A DNA stretch of 64,000 nucleotides from Dendrophyllia cribrosa (taxonomy: Eukaryota > Cnidaria > Anthozoa > Scleractinia > Dendrophylliidae), in NCBI GenBank assembly GCA_024195265.1, contig JAJLRJ010000013.1:14120322-14184321 (forward strand). Reading direction: 5' to 3'. Under the pieces are notes generated by a model. The model was not told the origin of the DNA. It ran no database searches and saw nothing but the letters and a program-made list of their open reading frames with translations. Both the position numbers and the translations under genes were made by a program. Shown here in pieces: positions 18,587-27,561 of this stretch. Every line of letters begins with the position of its first letter. Positions within the stretch are counted from its first letter, which is position 1.

Positions 18587-19345
18587 TTATAGTCTTTTTT
18601 TTAATATTAGCGAGAAAGCTGTGTCTGCTCCATTCAAGTTGACAATTCTTCTTTTCCCGTCTGTGATATAGATTCGAATTGAGCTGATCGTGTTTTTATT
18701 CACAGGGCAGAATGCTATTTTTATGGGTTCACGCTCAAAACTATATGATGCCTGCAGAACAGATGTGGAAAAAGAATAGATGATATCAGTCTCTTCCCCA
18801 TCCACAAGTGAATCATTTGTCAGATCACAATGAATGTTCAACATATCAGTATCTTGACTGAGGTTTGGAACTTTTGGGCCAAGATTAACTTTCTCTTTCA
18901 GAATCTTTTTATCAAACCCCACAAGCTCCCCGAAATTCGATTGGGTGAAATCCAGTTGATAATTTTCAGCCAATGTGATTGTCACTCTGAAAGTTTCATT
19001 GCTGAAAGCCAAATTGATTGGAAAAACATCTTCTTTTCCAGCGACTTTCACCACTGTTGCTTCCCGAATGAAATCATTTATCCCAGAATACCCCCAAACT
19101 CCAGCAGGAAACGCAATATCGGAAAATGTTTTCCCACCATCAGAGGAAAACCTGATGAGTTGATTTTCATATTGTGGATTGATGTTATACCACGTAAAAC
19201 TCATATTGATAATTCGTTTCAGCCCAACAACATATTGTTCATTCGGATCCAGAATAATTGGACGATTAAATTTTGTTGTGAAATCTGCAGGTTTGTTTTG
19301 TCTGTTCTTAACGGCGTAAGATGACAGGACGATTTCTCTTTCCAT
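18587..19345 (-). CDS. Minor capsid protein (penton, single jelly roll candidate)
   Basis: The start at 19345 (ATAAAATGG, MEREIVLSS) is chosen over an in-frame ATG 12 codons upstream, which would lie inside the previous gene. It gives 252 residues, beta-rich throughout, with conserved-looking segments KPADFTTKFNRPI, EQYVVGLKRI, MSFTWYNI and FPAGVWGYSGI near the N-terminus. Size, order (next to the hexon gene) and fold pattern fit the Polinton penton, which would occupy the capsid vertices. The stop TAA and the next start are joined as TAA-A-ATG. It appears intact. Confidence 0.75.
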   Translation of the reverse strand: MEREIVLSSYAVKNRQNKPADFTTKFNRPIILDPNEQYVVGLKRIINMSFTWYNINPQYENQLIRFSSDGGKTFSDIAFPAGVWGYSGINDFIREATVVKVAGKEDVFPINLAFSNETFRVTITLAENYQLDFTQSNFGELVGFDKKILKEKVNLGPKVPNLSQDTDMLNIHCDLTNDSLVDGEETDIIYSFSTSVLQASYSFEREPIKIAFCPVNKNTISSIRIYITDGKRRIVNLNGADTAFSLILKKRL

Positions 19346-19346
19346 T

Positions 19347-20336
19347 TTATGGTTTGAAATAGTTTTTGAACAGCTTTTCATGCTGGGATTTGTTGATAAC
19401 TGACTCTTTCAGGAGAAGATCAAGAATGCCCACTCCAGTGTTTCTGATTGCCAGATTTGTGTTTCCAGCATTGATGGAGCCAATGATTACCTCAAGTTTC
19501 TGGAGAAGATCTTTGGGATTGGAGAACAAGCGGATGGCTCCACCTTTTTTTCTTTTTTTCAACCCAGAACCTTGAAATGATTTCTTTTGCTGTTTGTAAT
19601 GGTTTATGTATTCATTTAGAACTTTAAAGGAACGATCTATTCTTTGATGTTGAAAAATCTTTTGCTCTGCAGTTATTTCTCCTTTGTTGAACTTTTTGGT
19701 AAAAGAAGCTTTGTAACCTTTTAATTGGTTTCGTGTATGTTCTGCCCTAAATTGAACGTGTTTCTCAAGATAGTTTTTTTTCTGTGTTGCTGATAAATTC
19801 GGAGTTCTCAGAACCATATCCACTGTATCATAACTGAAAATATCCAGGTTATCTAGCATCTTGTTAATGTCCGTTATACTGTCTCCTTCTATTTCATCAC
19901 CCGGTGCCAGAGCATAATCAGGAGATTCATCTTCTTCATATGGAGGTGGGTCATCTCCTACCTCTTGCCGTAGTTCTTCTGCATAGATTGGAGGATTTGC
20001 TGGGATTTGTTTAGCTGCTTGCGGTGAAACAATCTCATCATCAAACAAACCGCCAACATCCATCTCTTCAAATGGATCGACTTCTGGGTAATAATCTATG
20101 CCTGGTTTTTCTCCAACGACTTGTTTCCTCCTCCGAACTGGCAAAGCTGGCTGCCTCAAATTCGACGCAACAACCTCATCTAGTTTTGCTGTTATGGGTT
20201 TGAACATTTTTGCCAGTCCAGTTTGGCTTGTTTCTTCACCCAACTTTTTCTGGGTGATAGTATCGTGAACAAAGTTGATTTTTTTTCCCAAAGCAGATTT
20301 GCTTTTAGCCATTTCATTCCATTTCAATAAACTCAT
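19347..20336 (-). CDS. Conserved Polinton structural protein with PPPY late-domain motif
   Basis: The start at 20336 (TTAAAATGAG) gives 329 residues; an in-frame extension of 32 codons upstream is AT-rich and hydrophobic and is probably untranslated. A basic N-terminus is followed by a proline/acid-rich linker (residues about 75-150) with PPPY at 130-133, an acidic DE-rich tract, a helical region, and a C-terminal domain (FSNPKDLLQKLEVIIGSI, VGILDLLLKESVINK). PPxY motifs recruit NEDD4-type ubiquitin ligases in adenovirus protein VI and retroviral Gag (known); use here is inferred. The C-terminal domain is common in invertebrate Polintons, function unknown. It is the first gene of the leftward capsid block and diverges from the ATPase gene. 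Confidence 0.65.
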   Translation of the reverse strand: MSLLKWNEMAKSKSALGKKINFVHDTITQKKLGEETSQTGLAKMFKPITAKLDEVVASNLRQPALPVRRRKQVVGEKPGIDYYPEVDPFEEMDVGGLFDDEIVSPQAAKQIPANPPIYAEELRQEVGDDPPPYEEDESPDYALAPGDEIEGDSITDINKMLDNLDIFSYDTVDMVLRTPNLSATQKKNYLEKHVQFRAEHTRNQLKGYKASFTKKFNKGEITAEQKIFQHQRIDRSFKVLNEYINHYKQQKKSFQGSGLKKRKKGGAIRLFSNPKDLLQKLEVIIGSINAGNTNLAIRNTGVGILDLLLKESVINKSQHEKLFKNYFKP

Positions 20337-20418
20337 TTTAAGTCCACAAACATGAATTTGGATGAAGAACATGATGTTGAACAAGATGTTCATCTGAATT
20401 TGTCTTCTGGGAAATAAA

Positions 20419-21051
20419 ATGAAGATTGTCAATTATGATTGCCATGACCCAATCACAAACTTTCGACAGTTGCAGCCTTTTATGCCGGATCGAACTTTCA
20501 GAATGTTGATCTGTGGTCCTTCAGGATCTGGAAAAACAAACGTTCTCCTGGATATGATTTTGAGATTGCTTTTCTACGATAAGATCTTCCTCTATGCGAA
20601 AAATCTGGATCAAGCTAAATATCAACATCTTTTGAAAACATTTCGCCCAATCAGCAAAGAAGCTGGATATGACATCATTGAAGCATCCCAGGATGAAATC
20701 ATCCCAGTTTCAGCATTACAAGGAGAGAATCAAAAACTGGTTGTTTTTGATGATTTTGTTTGCGAAAAGAATCAAAAGCCATTGATTGATTATTTCATCC
20801 AGGGCAGACACAAGAATTGTTCTGTGATTTATCTGTCACAAAGTTATTTCCAAACACCAAAAGATATCCGCCTGAATTGCTCGCATCTTTGCATTTTTGA
20901 ATTTCCAAGCAACAAAGAACAGACTGCGATCTGCAGGGAAAACAACATCAAGAAAGAAGATTATCTGAAAGCCACGCGTGATCCGTTTTCTTTCCTCTAT
21001 GTGGATAAACCAAGGAAATTCATGGCTAAAAACTTTGATGAAAGACTTTAA
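20419..21051 (+). CDS. Genome-packaging ATPase (A32/FtsK-HerA type)
   Basis: A 210-residue protein. Walker A is GPSGSGKT at 33-40 and Walker B is LVVFDDF at 107-113, followed by a DYFIQGRHKNCSVIYLSQS sensor-like segment. This set is that of the A32-like packaging ATPases of Polintons, poxviruses and virophages, which pump DNA into preformed capsids. The start is at ATAAAATGAAG, and the stop is fused to the next start as TAA-A-ATG. It diverges from the leftward capsid genes across an 82-base gap, which may hold both promoters. It appears intact. Confidence 0.9.
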   Translation: MKIVNYDCHDPITNFRQLQPFMPDRTFRMLICGPSGSGKTNVLLDMILRLLFYDKIFLYAKNLDQAKYQHLLKTFRPISKEAGYDIIEASQDEIIPVSALQGENQKLVVFDDFVCEKNQKPLIDYFIQGRHKNCSVIYLSQSYFQTPKDIRLNCSHLCIFEFPSNKEQTAICRENNIKKEDYLKATRDPFSFLYVDKPRKFMAKNFDERL

Positions 21052-21052
21052 A

Positions 21053-21190
21053 ATGAGCTACTCAAATGGATTGCTTTCTGAAACAACAAGCACTTCCCAA
21101 GGGGGTCGAGATGGAAGAGATGGATTGCCAGGAGTTGGTTTTAAGCTGACATCCACAGGGGATTATGATATATGTCAAACAGAAAATTAG
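21053..21190 (+). CDS. Collagen-like head of the fibre gene (split off by a frameshift)
   Basis: The start TTTAAAATGAG lies one base after the ATPase stop. The 45-residue product has GGRDGRDGLPGVGF (short Gly-X-Y run) and ends after GDYDICQTEN. In related elements this head leads straight into a KLVNV-type repeat domain (recalled). Here that domain continues in another frame at 21172. The frame change occurs in the dinucleotide run GATATATG (21167-21174), the kind of place where 2-bp slips occur. Confidence 0.55.
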   Translation: MSYSNGLLSETTSTSQGGRDGRDGLPGVGFKLTSTGDYDICQTEN

Positions 21191-22926
21191 TTAATGTCGC
21201 TGATGGAACAGGAAATGCAGATGCAGTTACAAAACATCAAGTTGACTCGTTGAAAAGCAGTGTGGAAACTAAACTAATTCAACTGAGAGCAGATTCTTTG
21301 CAGGTTGATGGGTCCTCCCATATGACTGGAGATCTGGACCTCAGGGGAAAGAAACTGATTCTTCCTGGAGAGATTGACATGGATCGAAAGTTGATCACAA
21401 ATCTGGATACTGATGAAAATCAAGATCTTTCTGCGGTGAACATGGTGACGCTGAAAAAATATCACCCAAATGCACCTGCTCACACGCATGAAGTAACAAA
21501 AGATATTGACTTGAAAGGACTTTTCCATGTCACGCATTCAAAGCAACAAACTTATGCTGATCTTTCCGCGAACTATAACAATCTGATCTCCTATGATGAC
21601 GCAAAAAATGTTTTTGTCAGCCGAAAAGAAACATTTCCAATGGAAACAAGCTTGGATATGGGAACTAATTTCATCTTCAACGTGAAAGATCCAACAGCAA
21701 TCGACCAAGCAGTCAACAAAAAATATGTGGACACGGCAGTCTCCGAGCTGGTGGGGCAGATAGCCAACACGGCAGTCAAAAAGCTTTCTTTGTCAGGTGG
21801 AACAATGACTGGGGAGTTGGATATGGGAGGAGAAAAACTTGTTGGACTTCCCGATCCAAAAACATCCAATGAAGCAACATCAAAACAATATGTCGATACA
21901 CAGTTAAATAACAAGACAGTAGCTCTGGCAGAGGAACTGATTAAAACAGAAGCTGACCTTAAAAAATATGTCAATGAATCGCATATATCTTCAACCTCCC
22001 ACTTGAAGGATGAATTCCGGTATTTGATGGAGGATGTGGATGAATCCAGAGCTGAACATAATATGACAGTGACTGGTTTATCTGATTTTACAAGTTCACC
22101 CCATCAGATCAATAAAAAAGCTTTCAATTTGAAAATAACAAAAGATGTTTTCAATGAATACTCTGGGAGACTTGGTTTCCATATGCTGAAGCTTCCAGAA
22201 GGAGAATATACGATTTGCATTGAATTCTTCCCCGCTTCCATGACGGGTGTGAGCGTTGACGTTGTGAGCACAAGCCTGAATATCAATCAACAATCAACGA
22301 AGAAGTTTTCCAACTATTCTCGATCAATTATTCACATGCATAAATGGCAGATTACTCCACCGGAATTCATCTATTTGGATTTGAAATGGCAAGGAACGCC
22401 GTCGTCAGCTTCTCAAGGTCCAGCAAATCTGATTATTTATGGTGTCAAAGGTTCTCAATCAGATGTGCCAAGTTCTGTTTATGATGCTCCTTTCGTTTTT
22501 GACTCGGGGAAGATGGTCATGGAAACAAACCTTAACATGAATGGTTTCAAGTTGACAGGAGATAAAGTTGTTCAAACAGGTTATTATCACTATCCTGTTG
22601 ACAAATATAACTTCTTGTTTGAGAGAGATGTAAAATTTGTTTTCTTCCCAATGAAAACACGACTTGTCAAAGCTGGGATAATGTTCCATCTAATTCACTC
22701 ATTTACACACCCTAAAATCGATCTTGTGATGGATATGTTAATAAACAATAAGAGAACAACATGGACTTGGCAAGGAGAGCTTGGTCAACACATTTGGAAG
22801 TATGATCTTGGAGATGGAGTTGAAATCGAGGAAATGACTCGCGTTGGTTTTGCTCCAGCCAAATCACTAAAAGAAACTCCAAATATGACAATTCTTATTA
22901 CACTGGTTTTTGAGGTTTTGTCGTGA
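21172..22926 (+). CDS. Fibre/tail-spike-like virion protein
   Basis: A 584-residue frame. The first half has repeated blocks of the type (R/K)KLVNVADGT..AVTKHQVD, LDLRGKKLILPG, MTGELDMGGEKLVGLPDPK and ATSKQYVDT. These are the beta-helical shaft repeats of phage-like tail spikes and of adintovirus fibre proteins, which bind the host surface. The C-terminal half (from about residue 320) is a beta-rich, non-repetitive domain and may be the receptor-binding head. The frame-opening ATG may not be the natural start, because the collagen-like head at 21053 fits as its N-terminus. It has no membrane segment. Confidence 0.68.
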   Translation: MSNRKLVNVADGTGNADAVTKHQVDSLKSSVETKLIQLRADSLQVDGSSHMTGDLDLRGKKLILPGEIDMDRKLITNLDTDENQDLSAVNMVTLKKYHPNAPAHTHEVTKDIDLKGLFHVTHSKQQTYADLSANYNNLISYDDAKNVFVSRKETFPMETSLDMGTNFIFNVKDPTAIDQAVNKKYVDTAVSELVGQIANTAVKKLSLSGGTMTGELDMGGEKLVGLPDPKTSNEATSKQYVDTQLNNKTVALAEELIKTEADLKKYVNESHISSTSHLKDEFRYLMEDVDESRAEHNMTVTGLSDFTSSPHQINKKAFNLKITKDVFNEYSGRLGFHMLKLPEGEYTICIEFFPASMTGVSVDVVSTSLNINQQSTKKFSNYSRSIIHMHKWQITPPEFIYLDLKWQGTPSSASQGPANLIIYGVKGSQSDVPSSVYDAPFVFDSGKMVMETNLNMNGFKLTGDKVVQTGYYHYPVDKYNFLFERDVKFVFFPMKTRLVKAGIMFHLIHSFTHPKIDLVMDMLINNKRTTWTWQGELGQHIWKYDLGDGVEIEEMTRVGFAPAKSLKETPNMTILITLVFEVLS

Positions 22927-22948
22927 ATTTTTTCATTTCTCTCTTAAA

Positions 22949-23419
22949 ATGAAAAAAGAGCGACAAAAGAAAAAGATTCTCGATTTCAACCACATCTCCC
23001 CTGACATAACAGAAGAAAAACTGGAAGAGATCAAGCAATTCTATCGATTTTATCACAAAAGATTTTGGTGTTTGAAAAGAGCTCACAAACATTTCAAAAA
23101 GATGAATTTGTTTGTAAATTTGACATCTTCCGCTCTTGTTGCGATTGGAGCGATTGCTGGAGGAGTTACTTTGAATCCTGTGATTTTGGGAGTGATTTCA
23201 GGTGCAGGATTAATCGTTAAAACAGGGAATGAAATGAAGAAATATAGAAACAAAATTGAAATGACAAAGTTCGCGTTTACAACTTACGAGAAAACTTTGA
23301 TTGAGTTGCGTTTTGCTTTGAGGAGTGGAAAATTTGATCGAGATGAATTCTTTCCAGTGATTGATTTGGGATTGGATTTGGAGAAGTTTGAGAGAAAATA
23401 TGAAAAACGATTTGTGTGA
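22949..23419 (+). CDS. Conserved Polinton membrane protein
   Basis: The start at 22949 (TTAAAATGAA) gives 156 residues. A basic N-terminus is followed by a helix (EEIKQFYRFYHKRFWCLKRA) and then a glycine-rich hydrophobic hairpin (VNLTSSALVAIGAIAGG and VILGVISGAGLIV), likely two membrane-spanning or inserting segments. A conserved amphipathic part follows (KIEMTKFAFTTYEKTL). I recognise the general pattern from other animal Polintons, where the function is unknown. It ends the rightward block and faces the HTH-repeat gene convergently, with 25 bases between. Confidence 0.6.
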   Translation: MKKERQKKKILDFNHISPDITEEKLEEIKQFYRFYHKRFWCLKRAHKHFKKMNLFVNLTSSALVAIGAIAGGVTLNPVILGVISGAGLIVKTGNEMKKYRNKIEMTKFAFTTYEKTLIELRFALRSGKFDRDEFFPVIDLGLDLEKFERKYEKRFV

Positions 23420-23444
23420 TTTTTCATTTCTGGGAAATGAAAAC

Positions 23445-24410
23445 TCAGTTCTTGATGAATGTAGTTCGTGTCCACAATTCAGGCGCTGAAGTGCATGATT
23501 TTTGCGGATGAAAAGTCCATTGCCCTCTTAAGAGATTCTCCCTGTATTCATCTATATCAGGATAAGATTCATAGCCATACTTCTTAAACCATTTTTGAAC
23601 GTCCCAGTAGTCTTTTGCGCGAAACCACACACCTGAACGCATATTACAGATCACATTTTGATCATTTTTTTCTGCTGGTGCTTCTTCAAAATCCTGAGCT
23701 GAAGTGAATCCCTTGAAGTTTTCTTTTACTTGATCCCAAATAGAATCAGAAAAAACAAAATTTTCATCAAGTGGTTGGAGAGCAGGTTTGGGAGGAAGAG
23801 ATGCCAGCTTTGGCTCCTCAAGTTTTTCCACCTGAAATTTTTCTCCGTCACTTCTTCGTGTGAAACTGTTTCTCCCGCTTTTCAGCGCATTACGGATAGT
23901 TCCTGAGTCAATTCCTAGTTCCTTTGTAGCTGCTGAAACACTGGGGAAAATAGTTGTTGTTGAAGATGATGAAATGCGGATGGGGATGGATTGAATCTTC
24001 TTTGGAGTTGGCGCTTCATCTTCTGTCCATGGTTCTGTCAACTGTCCTTTATCAAAGGTTCTGGACAAGAATAATTTCTTCCCATCTTTCTTGACAAAAC
24101 GTTTTTCAACATAACGTTGGAAAGCTGCATAGATTGCCTGGCGAGTCACTCCAATCCACTGAGCCATCTCAGCCATTGTTTCAAAAGTTTTCAGGGGTGG
24201 TTCAGCAAGAGAATTATGAACAGAAAATCGATCTTCATTTTGATTTGCGACCAAAACTTTTTTATCTTTGAAAGTGAAAACATTCCTCCCTTCATTTATT
24301 GCTTTGTTGAGAGCCCTTGGAGCGATCTTCATAAATCTTGCAAGAGCCGCTTGCGAAGAAAATCTTGGACTGAGACGTTGTTTTGTCAACGCGTCGATTA
24401 AAACCCACAT
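23445..24410 (-). CDS. HTH-repeat DNA-binding protein
   Basis: The start at 24410 (GAAAATGTGG) gives 321 residues; an in-frame extension upstream lies in AT-rich repeat DNA and is discounted. At least three units of about 40-45 residues each pair a predicted helix-turn-helix with a short beta segment: FSSQAALARFMKIAPRAL...KKVLV, FETMAEMAQWIGVTRQAI...KKLFL, and FPSVSAATKELGIDSGTI...EKFQV. This is the NUMOD1/IENR1-like layout of DNA-recognition repeats. The C-terminus has a WFRAKDYWDVQKWFKKYG segment. It probably binds DNA within the element, and the array of hairpin repeats begins just upstream of its start codon. It appears intact. Confidence 0.55.
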   Translation of the reverse strand: MWVLIDALTKQRLSPRFSSQAALARFMKIAPRALNKAINEGRNVFTFKDKKVLVANQNEDRFSVHNSLAEPPLKTFETMAEMAQWIGVTRQAIYAAFQRYVEKRFVKKDGKKLFLSRTFDKGQLTEPWTEDEAPTPKKIQSIPIRISSSSTTTIFPSVSAATKELGIDSGTIRNALKSGRNSFTRRSDGEKFQVEKLEEPKLASLPPKPALQPLDENFVFSDSIWDQVKENFKGFTSAQDFEEAPAEKNDQNVICNMRSGVWFRAKDYWDVQKWFKKYGYESYPDIDEYRENLLRGQWTFHPQKSCTSAPELWTRTTFIKN

Positions 24411-24459
24411 TTTCTTAGTTGTCAAAAAAATGAAAAAAACCACAAGAATGTTCTCAAAG

Positions 24460-26545
24460 TTTTCTGGAGAAGATTTCTGAGGAGATTTCTGGAGAAGATT
24501 TCTGCTCCAGATTTTTTTTTCTGGGAGAAGATTTTCTGAAAAGATTTCTGCTAAAATTTTTAGCAGAAACATTATTTTCTGTTGAAAATTTAGCAGAACA
24601 ACTTGATTTTTGATTTCATTTTTTTCTCCGGAGATAATCTTTTTTTTAGATTTTTTTTTGAAAATTTTTTTTATTTTTATTTCTTTACCCTGAAGGAACT
24701 TTTTGATGAAACAAATAAATATTCTGTTAAATTTTTAGCAGAAACATTATTTTCTGTTGAAAATTTAGCAGAACATCTTCATTTTTTCATTTTTTTTTCT
24801 CCGGAAATAATCTTTTTTTGGATTTTGTTTTTGAGATTTTTTATTTTTTTATTTTATTACCCTGAAGGAACTTTTTGATGAAACAAATAAATATTCTGTT
24901 AAATTTTTAGCAGGAGCAACTTTAGTTTTCTGCTAAAATTTTTAGCAGAAACAACTTGATTTTTGATTTCACTTTTTTCTCCGGAGATAATCTTTTTTTA
25001 AGATTTTTTTTTGAAATTTTTTTTTATTTTTATTTCTTTACCCTGAAGGAACTTTTTGATGAAACAAATAAATATTCTGTTAAATTTTTAGCAGAAACAT
25101 TATTTTCTGTTGAAAATTTAGCAGAACATCTTCATTTTTTCATTTTTTTTTCTCCGGAAATAATCTTTTTTTGGATTTTGTTTTTGAGATTTTTTATTTT
25201 TTTATTTTATTACCCTGAAGGAACTTTTTGATGAAACAAATAAATATTCTGTTAAATTTTTAGCAGGAGCAACTTTAGTTTTCTGCTAAAATTTTTAGCA
25301 GAAACAACTTAATTTTATTTCATTTTTTTCTCCGGAGATAATCTTTTTTTTAGATTTTTTTTTGAAAATTTTTTTTATTTTTATTTCTTTACCCTGAAGG
25401 AACTTTTTGATGAAACAAATAAATATTCTGTTAAATTTTTAGCAGAAACATTATTTTCTGTTGAAAATTTAGCAGAACATCTTCATTTTTTCATTTTTTT
25501 TTCTCCGGAAATAATCTTTTTTTGGATTTTGTTTTTGAGATTTTTTATTTTTTTATTTTATTACCCTGAAGGAACTTTTTGATGAAACAAATAAATATTC
25601 TGTTAAATTTTTAGCAGAAACATTATTGATGTTCTGCTAAAATTTTTAACAGAACAACCTGATTTTGATTTTGATTTTTTTCTCTGGAAATAATCTGTTT
25701 TTGGATTTTGTTTTTGAGATTTTTTATTTTTTTATTTCTTTACCCTGAAGGAACTTTTTGATGAAACAAATAAATATTCTGTTAAATTTTTAGCAGAAAC
25801 ATTATTGATGTTCTGCTAAAATTTTTAGCAGAAACATCTTCATTTTTTCATTTTTTTTTCTCCGGAAATAATCTGTTTTTGGATTTTGTTTTTGAGATTT
25901 TTTATTTTTTTATTTTATTACCCTGAAGGAACTTTTTGATGAAACAAATAAATATTCTGTTAAATTTTTAGCAGGAGCAACTTTAGTTTTCTGCCAAAAT
26001 TTTTAGCAGAAACAACTTTAGTTTTCTGCTAAAAATTTTAGCAGAACATCTTCATTTTATTTCATTTTTTTCTCCGGAAATAATCTGTTTTTAGATTTTG
26101 CTCCTGAGATTTTTTATTTTTTTTATTTTATTACCCTGAAGGAACTTCCTTGTGAAACAAAGAAATATTCTGTTAAAATTTTAGCAGAAACATTATTGTT
26201 TTTCTGCTAAAATTTTTAGCAGGAAGAACTTTTGTTTTCTGCTAAAATTTTTAGCAGAAACAACTTTAGTTTTCTGCTAAAATTTTTAGCAGAACAACTT
26301 GATTTTATTTCATTTTTTTCTCCGGAAATAATCTGTTTTTAGATTTTGTTTCTGAGATTTTTTATTTTTTTATTTTATTACCCTGAAGGAACTTTTTGAT
26401 GAAACAAATAAATATTCTGCTAAATTTTTAGCAGAAACATTATTGTTTTTCTGCTAAGAATTTTTAGCAGAACAACTTTGTTTTCTCTCCAGATTTTCAG
26501 CAGAACAACTTGATTATATCCTGGATATAATCAATCTAAATAAGT
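24460..26545. repeat. AT-rich array of ten ~175-bp units with GCTAAAA hairpins
   Basis: The phrase ACCCTGAAGGAACTTTTTG (or close variants) recurs at 24687, 24859, 25040, 25212, 25391, 25563, 25742, 25920, 26133 and 26380. Spacing is 172-181 bp, apart from the last two steps (213 and 247), which hold extra hairpin units. Between them lie palindromes of the type TTCTGCTAAAATTTTTAGCA, TCCGGA sites and long T-runs. Alternate units differ, giving a ~353-bp higher-order period. No real gene is present; two 91-codon frames are repeat by-products. It lies upstream of the gene at 23445-24410 and downstream of 26590-27240. A promoter/enhancer or replication-origin role is an inference. Confidence 0.9.
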
Positions 26546-26589
26546 TTGCAAGTGCATCATATCCTTACATGCCTCCCTGTATTTTTAGT

Positions 26590-27240
26590 TCATTTTAAAG
26601 AAGGAATATCTTTTTCATCCTCATCATCCTCATTTACATCTTCATAATCATCAAAAGCTGAGGCATTTTGCACCATCTCCTCCACAAGAACTTCATCAAC
26701 AATCGCTGTGATAGATTTTACATTTCCGCAGAAAAGATGTTTGACAGAAAAGACAACTTGCCCAAAAAGTGGCATGCCAATGAGTTCTTTTTGTTTCCAG
26801 ATAGGTTTTTTCTTCGTCTTCCCATTTGCCAGCTCCCAAAAACGACAAGAGAAATCTGTTTTGGGGATTTTGGAAGAATAAATCTTGGCGAAGATCTTTT
26901 CCTGCTCAGATTTATCCGTTTTCAAGAGAGAAAAATCTTCCGCGTGAAACTTAGCAAAAGATGGAGAAAGTTTTTTCACTTCTGGTTGTTTTTTCATTGC
27001 AGCTGAGCGAAGATGAGCTTCCAGATCGCGGAAAAAGGAGATATTTTCTTCAGGGAGATTGATCCCCAGTGAAAAAGAATCTCCTTCATGAGCAAAGATT
27101 TTAAACTTTGTTTTGAGTTTCAGTTGAAGTTTTTTGCCATCGAGAGAACAGGGGAGCAGACAATATGAGATCTTTCCAGAGGTTCGTTTTTGAGGTTCTT
27201 CAAGAGTGATCTTGGAAACAGAGACTTTTTCAGGATTCAT
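26590..27240 (-). CDS. Possible ssDNA-binding (OB-fold-like) protein
   Basis: A 216-residue protein that starts at GAAAATGAATCC. Beta-rich segments (VSKITLEEPQKRTSGKISY, LQLKLKTKFKIF, DSFSLGINLP) are followed by a central helical part, a second beta part (ELIGMPLFGQVVFSVKHLFCG, SITAIVDEVLV) and a very acidic tail (DDYEDVNEDDEDEKDI). An acidic tail after an OB-type domain is typical of replication ssDNA-binding proteins, and similarly arranged proteins occur in virophages and other Polintons (recalled, weak). Position beside the polymerase-side genes fits a replication role. It appears intact. Confidence 0.35.
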   Translation of the reverse strand: MNPEKVSVSKITLEEPQKRTSGKISYCLLPCSLDGKKLQLKLKTKFKIFAHEGDSFSLGINLPEENISFFRDLEAHLRSAAMKKQPEVKKLSPSFAKFHAEDFSLLKTDKSEQEKIFAKIYSSKIPKTDFSCRFWELANGKTKKKPIWKQKELIGMPLFGQVVFSVKHLFCGNVKSITAIVDEVLVEEMVQNASAFDDYEDVNEDDEDEKDIPSLK

Positions 27241-27262
27241 TTTCTTGGTGGAGATAAAAAAA

Positions 27263-27538
27263 TCATTTTATTTCCAAATCCGTTTCTCCAAACTGTCTGT
27301 CTTTTTCATTTTTGACTGGAAGAAAACCATTTACCTTGTCAACAGCTTTCTGAATCTTGGTTTCAATTTCAGCCCAATGCATCCATGCGATTTCTTCCTC
27401 CGTCAACCCACTTGTTGCTTTGTAAAATTTAGGATCAATCCAAGTTGCATGATTTCTTATTTCAGCCAGTGCAATTTTGATTTCCTCCAGAGAAAAGAAA
27501 TCTTGCCCCTCGATTGTGAAAAGTTTTTCTTTGTTCAT
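27263..27538 (-). CDS. Small protein of HTH-repeat group, Polinton gene
   Basis: A 91-residue protein that starts at AAAAAATGAAC. It opens with LFTIEGQDFFSLEEIKIAL, close to a segment of its upstream neighbour (IQIDGEDFFTAEEIQERF), so both probably share a HTH-type module. The rest is helical and tryptophan-containing (EEIAWMHWAEIETK). Spacing to neighbours is 22-23 bases, so it belongs to the leftward cluster 28053-26590. The role is unknown; regulation is a guess. Confidence 0.5.
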   Translation of the reverse strand: MNKEKLFTIEGQDFFSLEEIKIALAEIRNHATWIDPKFYKATSGLTEEEIAWMHWAEIETKIQKAVDKVNGFLPVKNEKDRQFGETDLEIK

Positions 27539-27561
27539 TTTTTATCCAATGGATAGAAAAT

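Noticed and set aside
21172..22926. Fibre-like protein as evidence for a phage or bacterial contig
   Set aside because: It is surrounded by Polinton genes, terminal repeats and a 6-bp duplication, and such spike repeats are known in animal adintovirus-like elements.
24603..25231. Two 91-codon frames rich in Phe and Leu
   Set aside because: They are the T-rich repeat array read in one frame, 353 bp apart; low-complexity and repeat-driven.
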